Shown piece by piece: positions 1-8,521 of a stretch of 64,000 nt of DNA. The notes beneath the pieces were generated by a model. It had not been told where the DNA came from. It saw nothing but the letters and a program-made list of their open reading frames with translations, and searched no databases. Both the position numbers and the translations under genes were made by a program. How positions within the stretch are numbered: the first letter of the stretch is position 1; each line of letters begins with the position of its first letter. The DNA comes from JTS-AC122 sp050246015 (GTDB taxonomy: Bacteria > Planctomycetota > Phycisphaerae > Phycisphaerales > UBA1924): positions 50,146-114,145 of the forward strand of contig JBFWWU010000014.1 in NCBI GenBank assembly GCA_050246015.1. The letters are read 5' to 3'.

Positions 1-45
1 TGAAATCGGTCTAATAGAAGATATGATGATCCGTTGATCCGCTGG

Positions 46-99
46 TCACGCCGAAGGTGGTAACGAGCCCGTTTGCTCGTCCTTCGGCGTGATTTTTTT
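46..99 (+). terminator. Rho-independent terminator of an upstream gene
   Basis: A perfect 12-bp inverted repeat (46-57 with 81-92) encloses a second 5-bp pair (63-67 with 76-80) and is followed directly by seven T residues at 93-99. This is a textbook intrinsic terminator reading rightward, so it should end a plus-strand gene lying left of the window. The lutC stop codon at 98-100 sits right beside it. The same stem could also slow minus-strand transcription, but that side has no T run. Confidence 0.85.
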
Positions 100-823
100 A
101 TTCAATGATCAAAATGACAACTTCGCGCGGTCCGTGAACGCCGGTGATCAGGATTCCTTCGATGTCGGCGGTCTTACTCGGGCCGGTGACAAGGACGATC
201 GAGGTCGGGGGCTGGGGGGCATGGGGAGGAAAGAGATCGACCAGGTCTGGGACGATCTGAGAAGCGCGAATCAGGGCGATGTGAACTGGGGGGACGAGAA
301 AGCACCCGCGGGAGTGGGCCGGGTCAGAAGCGATCACGATGGAACCGGTTTCAGCGACGGCGGCCTGGACATCGGTGATGGAAGCCGCGGCGTCGTATAG
401 AGCGTCGAAGGTGGCGGCGGGCGGCACAAGGAGACGCCGCCCAGTGCATTCGACGGCCGCCCGGCTCATCTGGTCGTGGGATGAATCGCGTACGAACACC
501 GCGATGGGCGCGTCGTCGGGGGAGGTTCGCCGAAGTTCGGATTCGAGCACGAGCGAGATGTCGCGCTCGACCACGCGGACGACCCGCATGCCGACCTGCT
601 GCGCGCTGCGCGAGAACACGGCGGGAAGGTCCTCGGTGTGACGGCACAGGCGCGCGGCGCGATCACGAGCGGCCGTGAGGGAGGCAAGATCGGGGACGCG
701 GCGGGCCTGCCTCGCTTCGCACGGAGCCACGGCGTCGAGGGCAGCCCGGAGACGCGCGAAGAAGGTCTCGCGGTTGGGCAGCGAGTCGTGGCTGGCGGGG
801 TTGCGGGCCGGGTGTGGGCTCAT
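98..823 (-). CDS. lutC: LutC/YkgG-type LUD domain protein
   Basis: A 241-residue LUD-domain protein. In Bacillus, LutC works with LutA and LutB in L-lactate oxidation to pyruvate. The C-terminal half shows the family pattern, with ETGSIVIAS at about residues 160-170 and a hydrophobic segment ending in VPDLVDLF. No iron-sulfur cysteine cluster is present, as expected for LutC. It starts 6 bases after the stop of the LutA-LutB fusion gene on the same strand, so the two are almost certainly cotranscribed. No strong Shine-Dalgarno sequence precedes the ATG, which fits translational coupling. The length is normal for the family. The assignment is secure at family level; lactate as the substrate is inferred from the neighbours. 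Confidence 0.88.
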   Translation of the reverse strand: MSPHPARNPASHDSLPNRETFFARLRAALDAVAPCEARQARRVPDLASLTAARDRAARLCRHTEDLPAVFSRSAQQVGMRVVRVVERDISLVLESELRRTSPDDAPIAVFVRDSSHDQMSRAAVECTGRRLLVPPAATFDALYDAAASITDVQAAVAETGSIVIASDPAHSRGCFLVPPVHIALIRASQIVPDLVDLFPPHAPQPPTSIVLVTGPSKTADIEGILITGVHGPREVVILIIE

Positions 824-829
824 GCGGGG

Positions 830-3169
830 CTACGGGTGCGAGGCTGGGCGCTGTGTCCACCAGTGTCGAAACGGATGTGGAGCGGGAGCCGGGAGATCGC
901 GGGTGCGGGTCCAGTGTGATAGCAGACCGGGGGCGGCGGCGAACCAACGGCTCGCCTCGGCATTTGGTGGCGCGTCAAGGGATTCAGGCTCGTTTGGCGT
1001 GCCGGCGGGATCAGGCTTGGCCAAGAGTGAAGCGGCGAGGCGGGCGACGAACGATGCCCCGGCGTATGCCGCGGACGAGCGCATCGACCATCCCCACGTG
1101 CGCATCATCGCGTGCTCGGCCCACGACGACTCGCCGGATGCGACCATCTGTGATCGCAGGCGGACCAGGTGTTTGGGGATATCGATGTGGACGGGACAGG
1201 CGTCGAAGCACGCGCCGCAGAGGGAACTGGCGTGGGGGAGATCGGGGTAGTTGGCGGCGCCCTTGAGGTGCGGGGTGAGGACTGCGCCGATGGGACCGGA
1301 GTAGACCGAGCCGTAGGCGTGACCGCCGCCGACCTTGCGATAGACCGGGCAGGCGTTAAGGCACGCGCCGCAGCGGATGCAGCGGAGCAGTTCGCTGGCC
1401 TCTCCGGCGAGCATGCTGGAGCGGCCGTTATCGAGCAGGACGATGTGCACCTCATCGGGGCCGTCGGTGTCGGCGGACCGGCGGGGGCCGGTGATGAGCG
1501 TGGTGTAGACGGTCATGGGCTGGGCGGTGGCGCTGCGTGCCAGGAGTTTGAGGTAGAGGGGCAGGTCGCAGAGTCGCGGCAGCACTTTCTCGATGCCGAC
1601 CAGCACGATGTGGACCTTGGGTCCAGCGACGCAGAAGTCGGCGTTGCCCTCGTTGGTGCAGATGACGATGGAGCCGGTGTCGGCGATGAGGAAGTTGGCG
1701 CCGCTGATGCCCAGATCGGCCTGGCGGTAGGCCTGGCGCAAGTGTTCGCGGGCGATCATGGTGAGCGTCTGCGGGTCTTCGGTGTACGGGGCGCCGAGTT
1801 CTCGCTGGAACGCACGGGCGACGGCGGCGCGGTCTTTGTGGATCATCGGCGTGACGATGTGCGAAGGCGCGTCGCCGTCGAGTTGGATGATGAACTCGCC
1901 CAGGTCGGTTTCGAGCGTGTGGACCCCGGCCTCCTGGAGAGCCGGCAGGAGGTGGATCTCTTCGGTCGCCATCGACTTGCTCTTGACGCACCGGCGTGCG
2001 CCGCCGCCGCGAGCGATGTCGAGGGAGATGCGGCGGGCGTGGTCGGCGTCGGGGGCGAAGTGGACCCGGCAGCCGGCGGTCTGGGCGCGCGAGACGAACT
2101 CGTCGAGGTAGTGATCGAGGTGGTCGAGCGTGTGCTGCTTGATGTCGCCGGCGAGGCGGCGCAGGTCGTCGTACGAGGCGCCAAATGCGTCCTGGCAGAC
2201 GCGCACGCGGGCGGAGTCCTTGAGGCGGGTGGCGCTATTGACGAACTGCTGGAGTTGGAGATCGCGCGAAGCGCGGGCCGCCGCGGGCTTCATGTCGTAC
2301 GGAAGCCGGGGAAAAAGGGGGCTTTGATCGGGGACCGTCGGCGGGGTCGCCGCGGCGGGCGCGGGCGGATGTGCGTCGCACGGCGCGGTTTGCGGGAGGG
2401 GGGCGCGGCTTGATTCCGCGGGCGCCGGCATGAGCCCCAGGGACTCCGCCAGGACCTCGGCGAGGCTGACCACCCGCGCCCGTACCCCGGCGCGACGACA
2501 GGCGCCGGAGATGTTCATCGCGCAGCCGGCATCGGAACACACGACGGCGTCGGCGCCGGCGTTCCTGATGGCATCGACCTTGTCGCGAGCCAGCAGGGTG
2601 GAGGTGTCCGCGTATTTCACGGAGAAGGTGCCACCGAAGCCGCAGCACTGCTCGGCGTGCGCCATCGGACGAAGGTCGGCCGCGCCGGAATCGCGCAGCA
2701 GCGATGGATGCCGACCCTGGAGGTGGAGCGAGCGGCCGTGGCAGGATTCATGCACGACCACCGACGGGCGAGGAGAGGTCGCGGCGCGGCTGATGGACGA
2801 CGGATCAATCTTGAGGACATCCGAGAGGAACTCAGAGAACTCGCGGACCTTGCCGGCGAGTGCCGCCGCCGCGCGGTGATCCGGGGAACCGGGCTCGAAG
2901 AGTTCGAGGGTGTGGATACGGAGCATCGCGGCGCACGACGCGGAGGGCGTGACGACGTGCTGGAAGTCGCGGAAGACGCGGGTCATGCGCCGGGCCAGCG
3001 CGCGGGCGGAATCGTGGTAGCCGTTGTTGTACATCGGCTGCCCGCAGCAGGTCTGCGCGGACGGGAAGGCAACGCGGCAACCGAAGTGTTCCAGGAGTCG
3101 CACGACGGCCTCGCCGGCGCGGGGGTAGAACTGGTCTGTCAGGCAGGTGATGAAGAGTGCGACCAGCAT
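830..3169 (-). CDS. LutA-LutB fusion iron-sulfur oxidoreductase
   Basis: A 779-residue protein that joins two subunits normally encoded separately. Residues about 1-245 are LutA-like, with two CCG domains (TCCGQP near residue 40 and QCCGFGG near 175). A proline/alanine-rich linker spans about 245-290. Residues about 290-700 are LutB-like: a LUD domain with the ADTGSIVICTNEGNAD stretch, then two ferredoxin-type clusters, CIRCGACLNACPVY and CGACFDACPV. The predicted role is cytoplasmic or membrane-associated L-lactate oxidation, feeding electrons through Fe-S clusters. It lies 20 bases downstream of the M24 peptidase gene and 6 bases upstream of lutC, so the three genes form an operon. The fusion is seen directly as one uninterrupted frame; its activity is inferred. 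Confidence 0.88.
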   Translation of the reverse strand: MLVALFITCLTDQFYPRAGEAVVRLLEHFGCRVAFPSAQTCCGQPMYNNGYHDSARALARRMTRVFRDFQHVVTPSASCAAMLRIHTLELFEPGSPDHRAAAALAGKVREFSEFLSDVLKIDPSSISRAATSPRPSVVVHESCHGRSLHLQGRHPSLLRDSGAADLRPMAHAEQCCGFGGTFSVKYADTSTLLARDKVDAIRNAGADAVVCSDAGCAMNISGACRRAGVRARVVSLAEVLAESLGLMPAPAESSRAPLPQTAPCDAHPPAPAAATPPTVPDQSPLFPRLPYDMKPAAARASRDLQLQQFVNSATRLKDSARVRVCQDAFGASYDDLRRLAGDIKQHTLDHLDHYLDEFVSRAQTAGCRVHFAPDADHARRISLDIARGGGARRCVKSKSMATEEIHLLPALQEAGVHTLETDLGEFIIQLDGDAPSHIVTPMIHKDRAAVARAFQRELGAPYTEDPQTLTMIAREHLRQAYRQADLGISGANFLIADTGSIVICTNEGNADFCVAGPKVHIVLVGIEKVLPRLCDLPLYLKLLARSATAQPMTVYTTLITGPRRSADTDGPDEVHIVLLDNGRSSMLAGEASELLRCIRCGACLNACPVYRKVGGGHAYGSVYSGPIGAVLTPHLKGAANYPDLPHASSLCGACFDACPVHIDIPKHLVRLRSQMVASGESSWAEHAMMRTWGWSMRSSAAYAGASFVARLAASLLAKPDPAGTPNEPESLDAPPNAEASRWFAAAPGLLSHWTRTRDLPAPAPHPFRHWWTQRPASHP

Positions 3170-3189
3170 GCGGTGTCGAGGCTCGGCGG

Positions 3190-4407
3190 CTAGATGAGCA
3201 CGATCTCCTGCTGCGTTTCGCCGGTGACGATGGGACCGATGCCGGGATCGACGTAGACGTTGACCTCGGAGCGGACGCCGAACTCGGGGAGGTAGAGGCC
3301 TGGCTCGACGGTGAATCCGATCCCCGGGGTCATGGAGCGGGTATCGTGGGTCTCGAAGTTGTCGAGGTTCATGCCGACGCCGTGGACGCGCGGGCCGGGA
3401 CTCAGGCTGTGTCCGGTGCGATGCCGGATGAACTGGGCGAGTCGGCCGGAGTCGGCGCGGGTGAGGACGCCGCGGGCGGCGTCGTCGAGTTGCCAGCCCT
3501 GGACGGGGAGGCCGGCGCGCCAGGATTCCTGGGCGAGCCGGACGGCGGCGTCGCGCGCCGCGGCGACGGTGTCATACACCAGGCGGTGTCGGTCGCTGGG
3601 ACGATCGTGGGACGCGCGGCGGACGTACCCGGTCCAGGTGATGTCGGAGAAGATATTGGAGTCGCCGGGCCGGCGGGCCCAGAGGTCGATCAGGACCCAG
3701 TCGCCGGGGACGATCGGCGCGGGGTTCTGGGCGGAGACCTCGAAGTGCGGGTCGCCGGCGTGCGCGTTGGCGGCGACGATGGGGCCGTCGGGCGTTTCGA
3801 GTCCGAGCGACGCGAAACGCTGGAGGATCCACTGCTGCACGTGGTGCTCGTTGACGGTCTGGCGCGACTGGAGGCGCTCGCCGATGAAGGCGAAGGCCCC
3901 GCGGGCGATCTCGACGGTCTGCTTGGAAACTTCCAGGTGGGTCTTGACGGCGTCGGCGGACCAGACGGCGACCGCGTCCTGCATGACGTCGGCGGACGAG
4001 ACCACGTCCACGCCCATCGAGCGGATCAGTTCGATCGTGCCGGCATCGACCATGGACACCACGGGGAGCGACCCTCCTGGTGAGTATTCCATCGCGACGC
4101 GGGACCGGCCCAGCAGCAGGCGCTCCAGTTCGGCGCGGAGGTCGCGCCAGGAGAGGAAGATTCGCCGTTCGACGCCGGGTGGGAGTGAGCCGGCTTCGAA
4201 CTGGTTAGCGTCGAGGGAGTGAACCAGGAGCGTGGGCTGGCCGCGGCTGGGGATGAAGTAGAACGTTCGGCGGGTGGTGGTTCGCTTGTGCGCGGGGGGC
4301 GCGGGGAGCAGGAGGGGCAGGACGGAGTTGGACCCGCGGAAGTCGTAGATGAGCCAGGCATCGATGTGGCGGCGCTGCAGCGCGTGTTGAAGGTCGGTCA
4401 GGTTCAT
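3190..4407 (-). CDS. M24 family metallopeptidase (Xaa-Pro aminopeptidase-like)
   Basis: A 405-residue pita-bread-fold peptidase. The five metal ligands of the family can be placed in order: Asp in LIDLWA, Asp in IFSDITW, His in RTGHSL, Glu in TVEPGLY and Glu in RSEVNV. The N-terminal about 150 residues correspond to the creatinase/prolidase-like N-domain. I chose the ATG at 4407 (MNLTDLQHAL); the frame stays open further upstream, but those residues are low-complexity Pro/Arg/His and overlap a GC-rich hairpin. It is the first gene of the operon with the Lut fusion and lutC. Its likely role is cleaving X-Pro dipeptides in the cytoplasm. The link to lactate metabolism is unexplained. Confidence 0.87.
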   Translation of the reverse strand: MNLTDLQHALQRRHIDAWLIYDFRGSNSVLPLLLPAPPAHKRTTTRRTFYFIPSRGQPTLLVHSLDANQFEAGSLPPGVERRIFLSWRDLRAELERLLLGRSRVAMEYSPGGSLPVVSMVDAGTIELIRSMGVDVVSSADVMQDAVAVWSADAVKTHLEVSKQTVEIARGAFAFIGERLQSRQTVNEHHVQQWILQRFASLGLETPDGPIVAANAHAGDPHFEVSAQNPAPIVPGDWVLIDLWARRPGDSNIFSDITWTGYVRRASHDRPSDRHRLVYDTVAAARDAAVRLAQESWRAGLPVQGWQLDDAARGVLTRADSGRLAQFIRHRTGHSLSPGPRVHGVGMNLDNFETHDTRSMTPGIGFTVEPGLYLPEFGVRSEVNVYVDPGIGPIVTGETQQEIVLI

Positions 4408-4445
4408 GGGCCAAGTGTAGATTGGGGGCGGTGCTGGAATGCAAG

Positions 4446-4477
4446 CGGCCGGGCGCGCTTGAGGTCGCGCCCGGCCG
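4446..4477 (-). terminator. GC-rich hairpin between dockerin gene and M24 gene
   Basis: A perfect 12-bp stem (4446-4457 with 4466-4477) with an 8-base loop lies 29 bases past the stop of the minus-strand gene ending at 4506 and 39 bases before the next minus-strand start at 4407. There is no T run, so it would be a non-canonical terminator or an mRNA-stabilising structure. It separates a secreted-protein gene from a metabolic operon, which suits a terminator. Confidence 0.5.
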
Positions 4478-4505
4478 GTGGACATGGAGGGGGTTGGAAG
4501 GGGGA

Positions 4506-6365
4506 TTACCTGCAGAAGCAGCGGACTTCGAGGCGCTGTCCCATTCCGGGCGGGTAGTGGCGGTTGTTGAAGGCGATGGGATCGATGATGTCGTTGTACC
4601 GCTCGGTCTGGCCGTTCTTGCTGGTCCAGCGTCCGGTGCCGTCGCCCTGCTGTTTCATGACATGCACCAGGTCGTTGACAGGGTTGATGCAGGGGTAGGG
4701 GCCGATGATGTTGGGCATGTGATAGATGAGCATGATTTTCTCGCCGTGGCCGGCGGGGCACTCACCGTCGCACGAGACGCACGTGGGGTTGTAGCCGTAG
4801 TCCATCAGGATCGGCTGGATGCCGCCGGCGGCGGGCGCCTTGACGGGCCACATCCAGCGGTCGGTCTGGCACTTGAATCCCCAGGCCATGCAGTTGTATG
4901 GCGTGGGCCCGCCGGGAATGGCGGGGCGATAGACCCACGCGTAGGGGTCTGGAGCGCCGCCGGCATCGGGCCCGTCGATCCCGCCGCAGCCGGTGCGGGG
5001 GTGGTAGTAGGTCGCGGAACCGGGGACTTTCGTTCCGACCAGGAGTTCCTGGAGGAAATCGATGAAGGCGGGCCCGAACCAGAAGAGGTCATGCCCCAGC
5101 AGCGGGTGGGGGAGGAGTCGGATCTGCTGGAGCGGCAACGTGCCGGCTTCGAGGATGAACTGCACGTAGGCATCGATGGCCTCGGCGAGCAGGGCGTCGC
5201 TGGGCCTGGGGGAGATGGAGGTGAGCCGAGGCTGGACGTGCGGGGCGAGCCGGGCCTTGAGGATGCCTTCGATCAGCCCCAAGGCGGTGATCGAAATCGA
5301 GGGCATCCGGTCGACGTTGATCGAGACGCGCGGGCTGATGTGGTAGCGGCCGTGGAACTCGCCGGGGGTTTGCAGGAGTTGCAGCAGGGTGGGGAACGAA
5401 TGCTCGCCGCCCAGGTAGAGGTTCAGATAGCCGACGTCAGCGGTGCCCGGGTCGGTGCTGATGAAGCGCTCGAAATCGGTCTGTGGCGGGGGCGGGCAGG
5501 GGGAGAAGAAGCAGGCAAGGAAGTCGAAGAAGTCCTGCGAGGTGACGGCGCCGTCGCCGTTGAGGTCGGCGCGGGGATCCGATCCGAAGAAGAGGCCGAG
5601 GTAGTCGAAGAAGTCCTGGGAGTTGACGCTGCCGCTGGCGTTGATGTCGCACAGGCATGGTCCCGGCGTGGAACGTCGCTGGATGAGCAGGTCGTCAAAG
5701 AACATGCCGGTGGTGCCCATGGTGGAGGGCTCGCCGCCGTAGAGATCGACGGCCTGGATCCTGGGAAGTCCGCCGGTGGACACGCCGTTGATCCAGCTCT
5801 TGTCCGAGACGAACTCGACGCCGTTGTAGAAGACGTCGACGGAATCGGCGTCGAGGTCGATCTCGGCGCGCAGCTCGACCCACTGGCCACGGATGAGGGG
5901 GATGGTGTTGTTATCGAAGTCCGACCGGACCAGGCCGGCGTTGGCGTCGAAGCGAAGTTGGAGCGACCAGCGGTAGGTGTTGGGCGGTGCGCCGACGGGA
6001 TCGTCGTAGGTGTTGAGCACGTTGACGTACCCGATCCCGGCGGCGCTGAAGGGGACAAAGGTCATGATCCGGAACACCCATCGCCCCCCTTCGAACGGGC
6101 CGAATCGCAAGACCGTGTCGTCGCCGAGTCCGCCGGAGCCGCCGGTGGCGCCGACGATTCGTAATGAGAAGGGCGGGGAGAAGGAGACGGCGCTGGTGAG
6201 TTCGCCGCAGACATCGGAACTCCCGGCCCATTGCTCCCAGGAGTCGGAGGGGAAGGGGCGGCAGACCGGCGAGGCCTGGGAGTCAAAGTTTTCCTCCACC
6301 TGCGCGTGAGCGGCGGCCGCCAAGCCGATCGCCAGAGTCCCCACCCATTGCCACATTCGACGCAT
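4506..6365 (-). CDS. Secreted protein with internal dockerin-like module
   Basis: A 619-residue secreted protein. The ATG at 6365 is chosen because GGAG lies 5 bases upstream; an in-frame TTG at 6380 is less likely. A signal peptide (MRRMWQWVGTLAIGLAAAAH) is followed by about 210 residues that look like a concanavalin/LamG-type beta-sandwich. Residues about 236-290 carry two dockerin-like repeats (NSQDFFDYLGLFF and TSQDFFDFLACFF) ending in SPC. Unlike the other six proteins of this type in the window, the module is internal: about 330 unrecognised, Cys-containing residues follow it. The gene is divergent from another dockerin gene. Function is unknown; it is likely extracellular. Confidence 0.82.
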   Translation of the reverse strand: MRRMWQWVGTLAIGLAAAAHAQVEENFDSQASPVCRPFPSDSWEQWAGSSDVCGELTSAVSFSPPFSLRIVGATGGSGGLGDDTVLRFGPFEGGRWVFRIMTFVPFSAAGIGYVNVLNTYDDPVGAPPNTYRWSLQLRFDANAGLVRSDFDNNTIPLIRGQWVELRAEIDLDADSVDVFYNGVEFVSDKSWINGVSTGGLPRIQAVDLYGGEPSTMGTTGMFFDDLLIQRRSTPGPCLCDINASGSVNSQDFFDYLGLFFGSDPRADLNGDGAVTSQDFFDFLACFFSPCPPPPQTDFERFISTDPGTADVGYLNLYLGGEHSFPTLLQLLQTPGEFHGRYHISPRVSINVDRMPSISITALGLIEGILKARLAPHVQPRLTSISPRPSDALLAEAIDAYVQFILEAGTLPLQQIRLLPHPLLGHDLFWFGPAFIDFLQELLVGTKVPGSATYYHPRTGCGGIDGPDAGGAPDPYAWVYRPAIPGGPTPYNCMAWGFKCQTDRWMWPVKAPAAGGIQPILMDYGYNPTCVSCDGECPAGHGEKIMLIYHMPNIIGPYPCINPVNDLVHVMKQQGDGTGRWTSKNGQTERYNDIIDPIAFNNRHYPPGMGQRLEVRCFCR

Positions 6366-6614
6366 TGGTACTCCTTTCAAGAACGAGGTGCATCAGACCC
6401 GAGCGTACAGAAACAGGCCGGGGATTCAAGAGCAATGTGCCGGCGGATCGAAAAACCGACGGGCGGAGCGGAATCCGCGTCCGTGGGCTTGGGTAAGGAG
6501 TCGGAGTTGTTCGAATCTGCCCGGGTGGGGTTGCACGGGGGCGGGTTGTCCTGTACCTTGAAACGGACAGGCGGTCCGGGGCGGCCGGCTGTGCCATACT
6601 GCTTTGGAGCATCC
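6366..6614. promoter_or_regulatory. Shared intergenic region of two divergent dockerin genes
   Basis: These 249 bases separate the starts of two oppositely transcribed secreted-protein genes, so both promoters should lie here. Clear Shine-Dalgarno sequences are visible at each end (GGAG 5 bases before 6365 on the minus strand and GGAG at 6606-6609 before the ATG at 6615). No convincing -35/-10 pair or operator palindrome could be read. Confidence 0.45.
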
Positions 6615-8378
6615 ATGATGACGCATCTCACCCGGTTCGCCGCCTGGTCAGTACCCGTGCTCGTCTCGGTCGGACTGGTCGCACCCGCCCGCGGGCAAGC
6701 GCCGGCGGACACGTGCGCGAGCGCGCCAAGCGTCGCCGTGCCGGGCTCGTACTCCGGGACGACCGCGACCGCGACCAACGACGGCTCGGCCTCGTGCGGA
6801 CAGTCCGCCTCGACGCGGGACGTCTGGCTCCAATTCACGGCACCCGGCAGCGCCACGTTCGTGGCCTCGACGTGCGGCCTGGCGTCCTGGGACACGGTGC
6901 TCTCGATCCATTCGGGGTGCCCGGGCAGCGCGGGAAATGAACTGGTGTGCCTCGACGATTCGTGCGGGCAACGCACGACCGTGTCGCTGGTGGTTTCGGC
7001 GGGCCAGACGTACTACCTGCGGATCTCGGGGTTCAACGGGGCCAGCGGCTCGTTCACGGTCAACCTGCAGTACACGGACCCGCCGAACACCGGGCCCGAC
7101 GTGATCGTCGGCGACATCACGAGCATCATCCGGTGGGGCGCGGTCGGGGGGATCACCGCGTACTCCGTCGGGACCACGTCGTGCAACATCGGCACCGAGG
7201 ACGCCATCTGGGACCGCGACACCAACCAGCATCCGCTCATCGCCCAGGGCATCTACCGGCTGATGGACGGCCGGTTCGAGCAACTCGGTCAATCGTGGCT
7301 CAAGCACACGTTCGGGACGGTGGACAACGGGATCTGCGGGGTGTGCAACGGACACCTGGGTCAGATCCTGGGGGTGGGTTGCTCGGACCCATATTCCGCT
7401 TCGCAGGCGGGAGATGTCACGCTGCTGGGTCCCAAGTGGCAGGTGAATGCCACGACCGGCGCCTACCCGTATCCGTTCTTTAACAACCCCCCCGCCCCGG
7501 CGACGATCGGGCGGCGCATCCAGGCCGCGACGACCGACATCAATCCGACGCTGAACCCCGGTGCGCTGTACTTCTTCGAGGCGGCGTACATCTCAACCGA
7601 CGACGCGCCGGCGGGCAACGGCCTGAACAACTACTCGTACCGCCCCATCACCATCGCCAGCGCGACCTCCACTCCCGTCAGCAGCGGGCCGACCGCGCGC
7701 ACACGCCCGGCGATCAAGGCCTGGAAGGACACGGATCCGGCCGTGACCGAGGTCAATGCCGATTACGTGGAGAGCGGCATCGCGTCGCGGTTCATTGTTT
7801 CGGCGAAGGTCACGGACAACGGCAACGGGACGTGGAGTTATGAGTACGCCGTCTTCAACTTGAACGCCAACCGGTCGGCCCGCTCGTTCACCGTCCCCAC
7901 GTCGGTCGGCGCGTCCGTCACCGAACCGGGGTTCCATGACGTGGCGTACCACTCCGGCGACGGCCCCGGCGGGGTCAACTTCGACGGGACGGATTGGACG
8001 AGTTCCGTCTCCCCGGGCCAGGTCGCATGGTCAACGCAGACGTTCGCGCAGAATCAGAGCGCCAACGCGCTGCGCTGGGGAACGCTGTATAACTTCCGGT
8101 TCAAGGCGACGGTCCCGCCGGCGACCGGCGATGCCGTCATTGAACTCTTTAAGCCCGGCGACGCCGGGGATCCGAGCACCGTGACCGTCCCCGGCGTGCC
8201 GGTGCCGGGTGGGGGAGCATGCCCGGGCGATTGGAACATGGACGGGTCGGTGACCTCGCAGGACTTCTTTGACTTCGTGGCCGCGTTCTTCAGCGGGAAC
8301 GCGGACTTCAATCACAACGGTGTGACGGACTCGCAGGATTTCTTCGATTTCCTCGCGGCGTTCTTCGGCGGGTGCTGA
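6615..8378 (+). CDS. Secreted protein with C-terminal GC-type dockerin module
   Basis: A 587-residue exported protein. GGAG stands 5 bases before the ATG at 6615. A signal peptide runs to about residue 34 (ending near PARGQA), followed by a domain with paired cysteines and the pattern DVWLQFTAPGSATFVAST, which resembles bacterial pre-peptidase C-terminal/choice-of-anchor beta domains. The central 350 residues are not recognised. Residues about 535-587 hold two calcium-type repeats, NMDGSVTSQDFFDF and NHNGVTDSQDFFDF, and the chain ends in GGC. It is presumably displayed on or released from the cell surface. The last 45 coding bases and about 75 bases of 3' flank are duplicated at 39735-39857. 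Confidence 0.85.
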   Translation: MMTHLTRFAAWSVPVLVSVGLVAPARGQAPADTCASAPSVAVPGSYSGTTATATNDGSASCGQSASTRDVWLQFTAPGSATFVASTCGLASWDTVLSIHSGCPGSAGNELVCLDDSCGQRTTVSLVVSAGQTYYLRISGFNGASGSFTVNLQYTDPPNTGPDVIVGDITSIIRWGAVGGITAYSVGTTSCNIGTEDAIWDRDTNQHPLIAQGIYRLMDGRFEQLGQSWLKHTFGTVDNGICGVCNGHLGQILGVGCSDPYSASQAGDVTLLGPKWQVNATTGAYPYPFFNNPPAPATIGRRIQAATTDINPTLNPGALYFFEAAYISTDDAPAGNGLNNYSYRPITIASATSTPVSSGPTARTRPAIKAWKDTDPAVTEVNADYVESGIASRFIVSAKVTDNGNGTWSYEYAVFNLNANRSARSFTVPTSVGASVTEPGFHDVAYHSGDGPGGVNFDGTDWTSSVSPGQVAWSTQTFAQNQSANALRWGTLYNFRFKATVPPATGDAVIELFKPGDAGDPSTVTVPGVPVPGGGACPGDWNMDGSVTSQDFFDFVAAFFSGNADFNHNGVTDSQDFFDFLAAFFGGC

Positions 8379-8463
8379 CTTTACAACGCCAGATCGTGGA
8401 AGAGGCTTGAAGGGACGGGCTGGACGCCCGCTCCACGATGAGTGGAAGGCGATCTGGCGTTGT
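8331..8463 (+). repeat. Dockerin-end plus 3'-flank repeat, copy A, with long inverted repeat
   Basis: This stretch aligns without gaps to 39735 onward for the last 45 coding bases through the stop codon, then continues to match with small gaps for about 75 bases of non-coding DNA. Copy A also contains a perfect 14-bp inverted repeat (8383-8396 with 8450-8463), an inner 8-bp pair (8392-8399 with 8432-8439) and a central hairpin (8416-8420 with 8426-8430). It could act as a terminator-like structure for the preceding gene or mark past mobility. Copy B lacks the outer right arm. Confidence 0.8.
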
Positions 8464-8521
8464 CGTACGGAGTCACGACGCGCCCGCGGAGGCCGGGGGC
8501 AGGCCGGTTCCACCGATGGAT

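Noticed and set aside
1169..2413. Long plus-strand frame opposite the LutA-LutB gene
   Set aside because: Gly/Val/Asp-rich translation mirrors third-position GC of the real gene; the minus strand has intact Fe-S motifs.
4422..6164. 580-codon plus-strand frame opposite the dockerin gene
   Set aside because: It has no signal peptide or domain, and the opposite strand encodes a signal peptide, dockerin repeats and a ribosome binding site.
8383..8463. Integron attC-like site after a dockerin gene
   Set aside because: The flank is palindromic and directly follows a stop codon, but the core sites do not match RYYYAAC/GTTRRRY and no integrase is present.
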